64,000 bases of DNA from Halomonas halocynthiae DSM 14573 (GTDB lineage Bacteria; Pseudomonadota; Gammaproteobacteria; Pseudomonadales; Halomonadaceae): contig NZ_AUDZ01000014.1 of assembly GCF_000425725.1 (NCBI RefSeq), positions 1-64,000 on the forward strand, in the 5' to 3' direction. Positions 55,943-64,000 of the stretch are shown here, piece after piece. The notes beneath the pieces are model-generated. The model was not told the DNA's origin. It saw only the letters and a program-made list of their open reading frames with translations, and ran no database searches. The position numbers and the translations under genes were made by a program. The first letter of the stretch is position 1; every line of letters starts with the position of its first letter.

Positions 55943-57202
55943 TTAGCGCCGCTTCATGGCCTCGAAAAACTCCAGATTCGTCTTGGTATCTTTCAAGCGA
56001 TCAATCAGGAATTCCGTGGCCGCCGTGTCTTCCATAGGATTAAGCAATTTACGCAGAATCCACATGCGCTGCATTTCTTCTTCAGACGCAATCAAGTCTT
56101 CACGGCGCGTACCGGAACGGCGAATATTCATCGCCGGATACACTCGGCGCTCGGCCAGTTTGCGGTCCAGGTGCGCTTCCATGTTGCCCGTGCCCTTAAA
56201 CTCTTCAAAGATCACCTCATCCATCTTCGAACCCGTGTCGACCAGCGCAGTGGCGATAATGGTCAGGCTGCCGCCTTCTTCAATGTTACGCGCCGCACCA
56301 AAAAAGCGCTTGGGCTTTTCCAGTGCATGAGCATCAACACCGCCGGTCAGCACCTTACCAGACGACGGCACCACGGTATTGTAAGCGCGCGCCAGACGCG
56401 TGATGGAGTCAAGCAGGATCACCACGTCCTTTTTGTGCTCAACCAGTCGCTTGGCCTTTTCGATCACCATTTCAGCCACTTGCACATGACGAGCTGGCGG
56501 CTCATCGAAGGTCGATGCCACCACTTCACCACGCACGGTACGCGACATCTCTGTCACTTCCTCAGGCCGCTCATCGATTAGCAGTACAATCAAATGGCAC
56601 TCGGGATTGTTACGCGTAATTGAGGTCGCAATACTTTGCAGCATCAGCGTTTTACCCGCCTTGGGCGGTGAAACAATCAAGCCACGCTGCCCCTTACCAA
56701 TCGGCGCAGCAAGATCAATAATACGCGTGGTCAAATCTTCCGTGGAGCCACTACCAATCTCCATACGCATACGTTCTTGAGGAAACAGTGGCGTGAGATT
56801 TTCAAACAGGATTTTGTGCTTGGCATTATCCGGTTTTTCAAAGTTGATCTGGCTAACTTTGAGCAGCGCAAAGTAGCGCTCTCCGTCCTTGGGCGGACGA
56901 ATCTTTCCGGAAATCGAGTCACCCTTGCGCAGGTTAAAGCGCCGGATCTGAGAGGGTGAAACATAAATATCGTCAGGCCCAGCCAGGTATGAACTGTCTG
57001 CACTACGCAGAAAGCCAAAACCATCCTGAAGTATCTCTAAAACACCATCGCCATAGATGGCCTCACCGCTACGGGCGTGCTTTTTAAGAATGGCAAAAAT
57101 GATGTCCTGCTTACGGGACCGCGCCAGGTTTTCGATACCCATTTCACGGGCAATGTCGAGAAGCTCGGGTACGGAGTTTTTCTTGAGTTCGGTAAGATTC
57201 AT
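55943..57202 (-). CDS. rho: Transcription termination factor Rho
   Basis: 419 residues, the usual length. N-terminal RNA-binding domain: [20 protein letters not shown], then [20 protein letters not shown]. The RecA-like motor has P-loop [13 protein letters not shown], Walker [17 protein letters not shown] and [14 protein letters not shown]. It ends [10 protein letters not shown] hexameric RNA helicase that ends transcription. The ATG lacks a clear Shine-Dalgarno. No trxA precedes it, unlike many relatives. Confidence 0.96.
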   Translation of the reverse strand: MNLTELKKNSVPELLDIAREMGIENLARSRKQDIIFAILKKHARSGEAIYGDGVLEILQDGFGFLRSADSSYLAGPDDIYVSPSQIRRFNLRKGDSISGKIRPPKDGERYFALLKVSQINFEKPDNAKHKILFENLTPLFPQERMRMEIGSGSTEDLTTRIIDLAAPIGKGQRGLIVSPPKAGKTLMLQSIATSITRNNPECHLIVLLIDERPEEVTEMSRTVRGEVVASTFDEPPARHVQVAEMVIEKAKRLVEHKKDVVILLDSITRLARAYNTVVPSSGKVLTGGVDAHALEKPKRFFGAARNIEEGGSLTIIATALVDTGSKMDEVIFEEFKGTGNMEAHLDRKLAERRVYPAMNIRRSGTRREDLIASEEEMQRMWILRKLLNPMEDTAATEFLIDRLKDTKTNLEFFEAMKRR

Positions 57203-57603
57203 CGATTTGTTCGGAAGTTGCTCATGAAAACCGGGCAGTACTACGCCACGAGAGACAAATAATGAGGCGGTATCGCCGCGAGGAGAATGCGTTCAGTGCC
57301 CGAATCGGATGCCGCCCCCTCGCCACCTGACGATATGCTGCTATAAGGTCAACATGCGATGGCATGTCAACAAAGCAATGGGGAAGACAGGTGCTTTTCA
57401 GTAATCTATGGCAAAAGCCGAAGATTGGGGTCAAGAGCTTATGTATTGGGCATACTGACGACTTGGAGTGACTGCAACACACGTTGATGCTGCAATCGGA
57501 AAGCATTCGGAACATGCGAACGACTCGATAGTAGACAAGGACACGAACAAACGCAAGCCAGATCGACAAAGCAACACCAGAATTCATGCTCACCCGTGCG
57601 ACG
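57203..57603 (-). promoter_or_regulatory. Long untranslated rho leader with candidate promoter
   Basis: This 401-base gap between tilS and rho has no credible gene on either strand. The frames present are compositionally unlike protein. On the minus strand a perfect -35 TTGACA (57370-57365) is followed by TTATAG (57346-57341) at 18 bases, giving a leader of about 130 bases before rho. Rho genes are autoregulated through long leaders in E. coli, so similar control is plausible. I see no recognised RNA family. Confidence 0.4.
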
Positions 57604-58914
57604 TTAGCGACCAGACACGCTAGATGGCTGATACCAACCCTGCGCCACCAATAGCCACTCACCATCAACTAAGCCAACTGCCACAACAGCATTATCATGC
57701 CAGACCACCAATAATTGCTTACGCTGCCAAGGAGATAACCCGTGTTCTTGTAACAGGCGCTTGAGGCCTCGACGCCCGCGCTCTGCGAGGTGCAGCACTT
57801 CCCCACCACGCCGAGCACACACCTGCAAACTAACCGCCTGCCCACTATCGGCCACCAAGCCACGCCGCAAATTGCCTAACGGTGTGGGCAGCACTTTCTG
57901 CCCACACCATTCAACCTGCCAGTCGCCAGCCAGCGCCAGCGGCGGTGCCATGAGAAACAGCTTGCCACGCCACAGTCGAGCTTCACCACCCGGCCAACTC
58001 ACGTGAGCTTGCCCATCAGTCCGTCCCTGCAACTGAGCATCTAACGTTGCCAGCCGGCGCGCTGGGGGCAGCGCCAGCCCCAGATGCGTCAAGCAACGAC
58101 GAATCAGGAGACGACGGCGGGGCTCAGAAAGCTGCAGCAACTCACTCACCGTCAATTGCTGCGGCTGCCCTCCAAGCTGCATCAAATCATGGTCTGCCAG
58201 TTCATCCAACAGCCCGGCGGCTTCGCCGACCAGACCGGCACTGCGGGCTAACGCTGCCTGAGCATGAGGCCAGCGCGCTTCCAACGCATTTAATACTCGG
58301 TGGCGCACGTAGTTGCGGTCAAACTGCAGCTCACTATTGGTTGGGTCATTAACCCACACAAGCCTCTGTTTGTGCGCCTCCTCTTCTAACTGCGTGAGGG
58401 CCACACCAAGTAGCGGGCGTTCAATCGTGATACCAAAAAACGTTCTGCGCCGTGGCATCGAGGCTAACCCTGCCACGCCACTACCACGCAAAGCTGCCAA
58501 CAAAAACGTCTCAGCCTGATCATTCTGATGTTGCGCTAACCAGAGCGTCTCACCACAGCCGATATGTTGTGCAAAAGCGTCGTAGCGAGCACGGCGAGCA
58601 GCAGCCTCCACCCCCTCACCGCGGCCATTGTCGACACACACATGCTCCACGATCAGAGGCACACCTAACCGCGAGCATAGCCAACGGCAGTGACGTTCAA
58701 AGTCATCATTAGCAGATTGCAGGCCATGGTGAACATGTAGGGCAAACAAAGGGCGAGGAACACGACGACACGCATCAGCCGCCAAGCTCAGCAACAATGA
58801 GGAGTCCATCCCACCCGATAAGGCTACCCACACACAACGCCCAGGCGCCGTTTGGGCCAGGGCATCGTCAATCAGATCCTGTAAAGCAGGCGTGTTTTTA
58901 TACGGGGGCGCCAT
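57604..58914 (-). CDS. tilS: tRNA(Ile)-lysidine synthase
   Basis: 436 residues, an N-type PP-loop ATPase with the motif [15 protein letters not shown] (S33-S39) and [21 protein letters not shown]. The TilS substrate-binding and C-terminal domains follow ([20 protein letters not shown] near residue 365). It converts the wobble cytidine of tRNA-Ile(CAU) to lysidine. Its start overlaps the accA stop by 17 bases, continuing the conserved dnaE-accA-tilS order. Confidence 0.93.
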   Translation of the reverse strand: MAPPYKNTPALQDLIDDALAQTAPGRCVWVALSGGMDSSLLLSLAADACRRVPRPLFALHVHHGLQSANDDFERHCRWLCSRLGVPLIVEHVCVDNGRGEGVEAAARRARYDAFAQHIGCGETLWLAQHQNDQAETFLLAALRGSGVAGLASMPRRRTFFGITIERPLLGVALTQLEEEAHKQRLVWVNDPTNSELQFDRNYVRHRVLNALEARWPHAQAALARSAGLVGEAAGLLDELADHDLMQLGGQPQQLTVSELLQLSEPRRRLLIRRCLTHLGLALPPARRLATLDAQLQGRTDGQAHVSWPGGEARLWRGKLFLMAPPLALAGDWQVEWCGQKVLPTPLGNLRRGLVADSGQAVSLQVCARRGGEVLHLAERGRRGLKRLLQEHGLSPWQRKQLLVVWHDNAVVAVGLVDGEWLLVAQGWYQPSSVSGR

Positions 58915-59851
58915 AGCTCATCAGACGCTTATAGCGCTGTTCGAGCAGGCCTTCTTCATCCAGCGCATCAAGACGCTCCAGGCTCGCCAGCAGCACCTGC
59001 TTGACGTGTTCGGCCATCTGCGTTGGATTGCGGTGAGCACCACCCAGCGGCTCTGGCACCAAGCTATCAACAAAGCCCAGCTCCTTGAGCCGCTCTGCCG
59101 TAATGCCCATCGCTTGAGCAGCTTCAGGGGCTTTATCGGCACTCTTCCAAAGAATAGACGCGCAACCCTCTGGCGAAATGACGGCATACGTTGAGTATTG
59201 CAACATCACCAGTTCGTCACATACACCGATAGCCAGCGCCCCGCCAGAACCACCCTCACCAATCACAGTAGAAATAATCGGCGTCTTGAGACGCGACATC
59301 ACTGCTAGATTGTGAGCAATAGCCTCCGACTGACCGCGCTCCTCAGCACCAATGCCAGGATACGCGCCAGGTGTGTCGATGAAGGTTAATACTGGCATGC
59401 GGAACCGCTCAGCCATCTCCATCAGACGGCAAGCCTTACGATATCCTTCTGGGCGTGGCATACCGAAATTGCGACGTACTTTTTCTTTAACTTCACGACC
59501 TTTCTGATGACCGATGACCATTACCGGGCGATCATCAAGGCGCGCTACGCCCCCAACAATAGCAGCATCATCGGCATAAAGCCGGTCGCCATGCAGCTCA
59601 TCAAAATCAGTAAACAGATACTCGAGATAGTCCAGCGTATAAGGCCGCTGAGGATGGCGCGAGAGCTGCGACACCTGCCAGGGTGTCAGGTCCTTGAAAA
59701 TAGACTCAGTAAGCTTTCGGCTTTTACCTTCAAGCCGGACAATTTCATCGCTCAGGTTGACCTGGCTGTCATGCCCGACAAGGCGTAACTCCTCGATCTT
59801 GGCTTGCAGCTCAGCAATGGGCTGTTCGAAGTCTAGAAAATTAGGGTTCAT
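58898..59851 (-). CDS. accA: Acetyl-CoA carboxylase carboxyltransferase alpha subunit
   Basis: 317 residues, the standard AccA length. It begins [20 protein letters not shown]. Carboxyltransferase-domain segments include [38 protein letters not shown] and [15 protein letters not shown]. It forms the alpha2beta2 transferase with AccD in the first step of fatty-acid synthesis. It lies 109 bases after dnaE. Confidence 0.96.
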   Translation of the reverse strand: MNPNFLDFEQPIAELQAKIEELRLVGHDSQVNLSDEIVRLEGKSRKLTESIFKDLTPWQVSQLSRHPQRPYTLDYLEYLFTDFDELHGDRLYADDAAIVGGVARLDDRPVMVIGHQKGREVKEKVRRNFGMPRPEGYRKACRLMEMAERFRMPVLTFIDTPGAYPGIGAEERGQSEAIAHNLAVMSRLKTPIISTVIGEGGSGGALAIGVCDELVMLQYSTYAVISPEGCASILWKSADKAPEAAQAMGITAERLKELGFVDSLVPEPLGGAHRNPTQMAEHVKQVLLASLERLDALDEEGLLEQRYKRLMSYGAPV

Positions 59852-59960
59852 GGGCTAACCTTGTCAAAGCGGCCAATAGTGACCGACTACGCATAGAATA
59901 CGGGCATTATCGCACCCTTGAAATCCTGCGCAAGGCAGGTGCTTTCTGCTAAGCCACTTA

Positions 59961-62900
59961 TCACCGGTACGTCAACCGCACACCGTCCTGCCCTTGCACA
60001 TCTTTCAGCGCCAGTAGCAGCTCATCGGCGGGCATCACTTTCCAGTCGTTGGCCAGCAGCATCCAGCCGCCCGCCTGAGCGTTGCGGTAACGTAACCGCA
60101 CAGGCAACCCCGCCTCGCTCAGGTGCGGCATCAGGCTGTCACGCAGCTGCTCAACCAGCTTGCCATTCGCCTGACAGCCATTCAGTGAGACTTCTATCGC
60201 TTCGCCGAATCGCGCGCGGGCATCTACCATTGGCGTTACTTCTTTGCCGCGCAGCCGCAACCCCCCAGAATAGTCATCACTGGACACTTCTCCTTCAACG
60301 ATCAATACCTGATCGCCCTCCAGGCGCCCACGCATGGCTTCAAACATTTCGCCGAATAATGATGCCTCAATGCGTCCGGTGCGATCATCAAGCGTAAGAA
60401 ACGCCATGGTATCACCACGCTTGGACTTCATGGTGCGCATGCCAACAACCAGCCCAGCAACACGCTGGGATTCTCGAGAGGGCTTAAGATCGCTGATTCG
60501 CGCCGAAACAAAGCGCGCCAGTTCATTCTCATACTCATCAATGGGATGCCCCGTCAGATACAGCCCCAGCGTATCTTTCTCACCCGACAAACGCTGCTTG
60601 TCACTCCACTCACGCGCATCAGCGTAAGGGGCGTACAAATCATCAGCTTCCTGCTCCACGAAAGCATCACCAAACATATCTACCATGCCGATATTTTGGT
60701 TGGTCTGCGCCTGAGATGCCGCCTTAAGCGCATCGATTGTCGCGGCAGCAAGAACAGCTCGGCTCGGCCCCAACTTGTCCAAAGCGCCAGAGCGAATCAG
60801 CGCTTCTAGCGTGCGTTTGTTCATACGCTTGGGGTCGAGACGACGACAAAAGTCGAACAAATCACTGAAAGGGCCACCCGCCTCACGCGCTTCAACAATG
60901 GCACCAATGGGCCCCTCGCCGACACCACGAATCGCTCCCAAGCCGTAGACCACCCGCGCTTGCTCATCAACGGTAAACTTATAGCTGCCCAAGTTCACAT
61001 CTGGCGGCGTTACCGTCAAATTGAGCCGGCGACAGTCCTCAATCAGAGGAACCACCTTGTCAAGGTTGTCCATCTCAGTGGACATAACCGCCGCCATAAA
61101 CGGGCCAGGGTAGTGAGCTTTGAGCCAGGCAGTCTGATACGAGACTAGGGCATACGCAGCCGAGTGCGACTTGTTAAAGCCGTAACCAGCAAACTTTTCT
61201 ACCAGGTCAAAAAGGTTGCCTGACAATTCACTGGTGATGCCGTTAGCCGCACACCCTTCCATGAAACCGGCGCGTTGCTTAGCCATTTCTTCAGGCTTTT
61301 TCTTACCCATGGCGCGACGCAGCATGTCGGCCTGCCCCAGAGAATAACCCGCCATCACCTGGGCAATCTGCATCACCTGCTCCTGATACAGAATAATGCC
61401 GTAAGTTGGCTCAAGCACTGGCTTGAGTAACTCATGCTGATACTCAGGATGCGGATAAGCGACTTCAGCGCGGCCATGCTTGCGGTTGATAAAGTCATCA
61501 ACCATCCCCGACTGCAACGGACCAGGGCGAAACAGCGCCACCAAGGCAATCATGTCGTCCAGCGAGTCCGGCTGCAGGCGCTTAATCAGTTCCTTCATGC
61601 CCCGCGACTCAAGCTGGAAAACTGCCGTCGTGTCAGCTTTCTTTAACATCTCAAACGTTGCCGAATCATCCAGCGGTATGGCATCAATATTCAGCGGTGC
61701 CTGACCCTGCGTCGCGCGCACCTTATCGACCATTTCAAGCGCCCAGTCGATGATTGTCAGCGTTCGCAGGCCGAGAAAGTCAAACTTGACCAGTCCTGCT
61801 TCCTCGATGTCATCTTTATCAAACTGCACCACCAGCCCTGAGCCATCTTCATCACACAACAGTGGCGCGAAGTCAGTCAGTCGAGTTGGGGCAATCACCA
61901 CCCCACCTGCGTGTTTTCCAGTACCTCGAGTAGTGCCCTCAAGCTTGAGCGCCATCTCCCAGATTTCTCCGGCTTCCTCGTCGTCGTCGACAAACTCCTT
62001 AAGTGCCGGCTCAGCCTCGATCGCTTTGGCAAGGGTCATGCCAACCTCGAAAGGAATCAGCTTGGACAGCTTGTCGCCCAGTGAATACGGTTTTCCCTGC
62101 GCTCTAGCTACGTCGCGCACGACCGCTTTAGCAGCCATGGTGCCAAACGTAACAATCTGGGAGACGGCATCCCGTCCGTAGCGCGTGGCCACGTACTCAA
62201 TCACCCTGTCGCGCTTTTCCATGCAAAAATCGACATCAAAGTCAGGCATCGATACCCGTTCAGGGTTGAGAAAGCGCTCAAACAGTAGGTCATAGCCGAT
62301 AGGGTCAAGATCCGTAATTTTTTGGGCATAAGCCACCAGTGAACCTGCGCCCGAGCCACGCCCAGGCCCGACAGGAACACGGTTGTCCTTAGCCCACTGA
62401 ATAAAGTCCATTACGATCAGAAAGTAACCGGGAAACCCCATTTGGATAATGACATTAAGCTCAAAATCCAGGCGTTCGTGATAGCGTGCTTCTATGTCGG
62501 CATATTGCTGACCGTCTCTCGGGTACTCGGCAGCAGGAAACAGGACATCTAGCCGCTCAGTCAGCCCGCGATACGACACCTCGCGGAAGTAGTCATCCAG
62601 CGTCATGCCTTCGGGAATCCCGAAGTCAGGTAAAAAAATCTCACCCAGCCGCACCTCGACATTGCAACGGGCGGCAATCATCACGCTGTTTTCTATCGCT
62701 TCGGGAATATCAGCAAACAACTCCGCCATTTCCTGTGGCGACTTGAAGTACTGCTCTTCACTGTAGAGCTGTTCGCGGCGTGGGTCGTCCAGCGCTTTGC
62801 CCTCACCAATCGCAACCCGGGTTTCATGCGCCCAGTAATCATCACGCTCAAGGAAGCGCACATCGTTGGTCGCCACCACTGGCGTTGCAGTTTGCTCTGC

Positions 62901-63461
62901 CAGCATCACCGACAGGTGAACACAATCTTCTTCCAGTGACCGTCCCGTGCGAGTCAACTCTAGGTAATAACGACCAGGGAACGCCGCCTTCCAGCTTTCC
63001 AGCAGCTCCTCTGCTTCTACCCTGTGGTCACTAAGCAGATGGCGACCCACATCACCTTCGCGCCCACCAGACAGCACAATGAGCCCTTCACTCTGGGCCA
63101 ATACCCAGTCGCGCTGCAACAACGCACGACCCCCTTGCTGACCTTCTGTCCAGCCGCGAGAAATCAGCTCAGTAAGGTTTCGATAGCCGGTGTTATTCAT
63201 CGCCAGCAAAGTAATGCGATACGGCCGCTCCGAGTCATACGCATTGGCCAGCCACAAATCGCTACCAATTACCGGCTTGAGACCTGCCGACTGAGAGCCA
63301 CGATAGAACTTAACCAGCCCAAAAAGATTCGTTTCATCAGTCAATGCCAGCGCCGGAGTCCCGTGCGTCAGTGCCATTTTGACCAACGGCTTAAGACGCA
63401 CCAAGCCATCAACCAAGGAAAACTCACTGTGAACGCGCAGATGAACGAAGGGGGTTGTCAT
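59961..63461 (-). CDS. dnaE: DNA polymerase III subunit alpha
   Basis: 1166 residues from the ATG at 63461 ([15 protein letters not shown]); the 14-codon extension of the frame to 63503 does not match the family. N-terminal PHP domain ([13 protein letters not shown]). The catalytic palm carries the aspartates D409 and D411 in MPDFDVDF and the third in VKFDFLGL. Beta-clamp and OB-fold regions follow ([20 protein letters not shown] near residue 990). It is the replicative polymerase, about the size of E. coli DnaE (1160). Confidence 0.96.
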   Translation of the reverse strand: MTTPFVHLRVHSEFSLVDGLVRLKPLVKMALTHGTPALALTDETNLFGLVKFYRGSQSAGLKPVIGSDLWLANAYDSERPYRITLLAMNNTGYRNLTELISRGWTEGQQGGRALLQRDWVLAQSEGLIVLSGGREGDVGRHLLSDHRVEAEELLESWKAAFPGRYYLELTRTGRSLEEDCVHLSVMLAEQTATPVVATNDVRFLERDDYWAHETRVAIGEGKALDDPRREQLYSEEQYFKSPQEMAELFADIPEAIENSVMIAARCNVEVRLGEIFLPDFGIPEGMTLDDYFREVSYRGLTERLDVLFPAAEYPRDGQQYADIEARYHERLDFELNVIIQMGFPGYFLIVMDFIQWAKDNRVPVGPGRGSGAGSLVAYAQKITDLDPIGYDLLFERFLNPERVSMPDFDVDFCMEKRDRVIEYVATRYGRDAVSQIVTFGTMAAKAVVRDVARAQGKPYSLGDKLSKLIPFEVGMTLAKAIEAEPALKEFVDDDEEAGEIWEMALKLEGTTRGTGKHAGGVVIAPTRLTDFAPLLCDEDGSGLVVQFDKDDIEEAGLVKFDFLGLRTLTIIDWALEMVDKVRATQGQAPLNIDAIPLDDSATFEMLKKADTTAVFQLESRGMKELIKRLQPDSLDDMIALVALFRPGPLQSGMVDDFINRKHGRAEVAYPHPEYQHELLKPVLEPTYGIILYQEQVMQIAQVMAGYSLGQADMLRRAMGKKKPEEMAKQRAGFMEGCAANGITSELSGNLFDLVEKFAGYGFNKSHSAAYALVSYQTAWLKAHYPGPFMAAVMSTEMDNLDKVVPLIEDCRRLNLTVTPPDVNLGSYKFTVDEQARVVYGLGAIRGVGEGPIGAIVEAREAGGPFSDLFDFCRRLDPKRMNKRTLEALIRSGALDKLGPSRAVLAAATIDALKAASQAQTNQNIGMVDMFGDAFVEQEADDLYAPYADAREWSDKQRLSGEKDTLGLYLTGHPIDEYENELARFVSARISDLKPSRESQRVAGLVVGMRTMKSKRGDTMAFLTLDDRTGRIEASLFGEMFEAMRGRLEGDQVLIVEGEVSSDDYSGGLRLRGKEVTPMVDARARFGEAIEVSLNGCQANGKLVEQLRDSLMPHLSEAGLPVRLRYRNAQAGGWMLLANDWKVMPADELLLALKDVQGQDGVRLTYR

Positions 63462-63519
63462 AGAACACTCAATGCAGACAGATAGTGGGTAATACCGCGC
63501 CAAAAGAGCAAACGCGTGG

Positions 63520-64000
63520 TTACAACAAGTTCTGTTGGCGCTTCACTGGCCCGAAAGACTGTCGATGTTCCGGCAATGGGCCAAGTCGCTCAAGTGCCGC
63601 CAGATGCTCGCGGGTCGGATAACCTTTATGGCGGGCAAAACCATAGCCAGGATATTTTTCATCCAACACCAGCATGTCCGCGTCTCGAACGACCTTAGCC
63701 AGAATCGAAGCGGCGCTGATCGCTGGGTGCCGCAGATCACCCTTGACCACAGCCTGCCCCGCAACAGCATGCCCAGGTAGCCTATTGCCATCGACCAACA
63801 GGTATTCAGCACCCGGTGACAGCCCATCAATGGCACGCCGCATGGCTAAGTGAGTCGCTTGATAGATATTGATCTGATCAATTTCCTGAGCGCTGGCCTG
63901 CGCAACAGAAAACGCCAGCGCCTGCTCACGAATCTGAGCCGCTAGCGCTTCTCGGCGTTTCGGTGAGAGTTTCTTAGAATCGGTCAGCCCCTCGATGGGT
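63520..64000 (-). CDS. rnhB: Ribonuclease HII, C-terminal part
   Basis: A gene whose 5' end lies beyond the right edge. The visible 160 codons include [44 protein letters not shown] and [13 protein letters not shown], all RNase HII signatures, ending [10 protein letters not shown]. It removes ribonucleotides from DNA:RNA hybrids. The N-terminal catalytic Asp-Glu pair is not in the window. An internal ATG at 63843 could be mistaken for the start, but the frame is open and conserved upstream of it. dnaE follows after 58 bases. Confidence 0.93.
   Translation of the reverse strand, partial: PIEGLTDSKKLSPKRREALAAQIREQALAFSVAQASAQEIDQINIYQATHLAMRRAIDGLSPGAEYLLVDGNRLPGHAVAGQAVVKGDLRHPAISAASILAKVVRDADMLVLDEKYPGYGFARHKGYPTREHLAALERLGPLPEHRQSFGPVKRQQNLL

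Noticed and set aside
57222..57668. A 148-codon minus-strand open frame between tilS and rho
   Set aside because: It overlaps the end of tilS, has an implausible composition rich in Cys, Arg and Trp, no ribosome binding site and no recognisable domain.

Overview
The window is ordinary, densely packed chromosomal DNA of a gammaproteobacterium. It most likely comes from a halophile of the Halomonas/Vreelandella group. The evidence is moderate GC, the gene order rnhB-dnaE-accA-tilS, the proVWX betaine importer, the recCBD order, a TAXI-type TRAP transporter and an ant/cat/pca catabolic island. I see no insertion sequence, prophage, CRISPR array, tRNA or rRNA.

Layout. (1) 1-9.2 kb is an aromatic-catabolism island. 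The start of catB (cut by the window edge) and antCBA face left. An AraC-type activator (antR) and an IclR-type regulator (pcaR/pcaU type) converge between the operons. A CoA-transferase pair (catI/J or pcaI/J), pcaF and pcaD face right. Together they take anthranilate to catechol, then through muconate (catB) and beta-ketoadipate enol-lactone (pcaD) to succinyl-CoA and acetyl-CoA. catA and catC are not in view. Both divergent control regions carry readable operator repeats. (2) 9.3-12.4 kb holds selO and a coniferyl-aldehyde-type dehydrogenase. (3) 12.4-18.3 kb is a complete biotin operon, bioBFHCDA, with two BirA-like palindromes in front of bioB. (4) 18.4-22 kb holds a 42-residue membrane peptide, ogt, a luciferase-like monooxygenase, aqpZ, a coiled-coil protein and an ABM-fold monooxygenase. 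(5) 22-31.7 kb is recC-recB-recD with 4-base start/stop overlaps. (6) 31.8-38.5 kb holds an asparaginase, a TraX-like membrane protein, a LysR regulator divergent from a YeiH-family exporter, purEK and a YbaY-like lipoprotein. (7) 38.6-46.7 kb holds a TAXI-TRAP transporter (fused permease, DUF1850 protein, binding protein), a PRC-barrel protein, a TonB-dependent receptor behind a Fur-box-like site, and an AEC-family transporter. (8) 46.8-51.2 kb holds proVWX and hemB. (9) 51.2-53.5 kb holds a DUF3087 protein and a class I DAHP synthase with an unusually elaborate leader. (10) 53.5-64 kb holds fre, ubiD, rho, tilS, accA, dnaE and the 3' part of rnhB, all leftward.

The most interesting signal is the about 440-base leader of the DAHP synthase gene (52804-53247, minus strand). 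Two unannotated leader peptides lie in tandem. The first has 7 aromatic residues within 13 codons. The second has 7 within 20 codons and ends four bases before the DAHP synthase start. Between them lies a GC-rich hairpin followed by a U-rich tract, with a competing upstream pairing that fits an antiterminator. The second leader has its own pair of mutually exclusive stems. This looks like a double attenuation or translation-coupling switch sensing Tyr, Phe and Trp together. A 41-residue single-span membrane peptide with a good ribosome binding site lies just upstream on the same strand.
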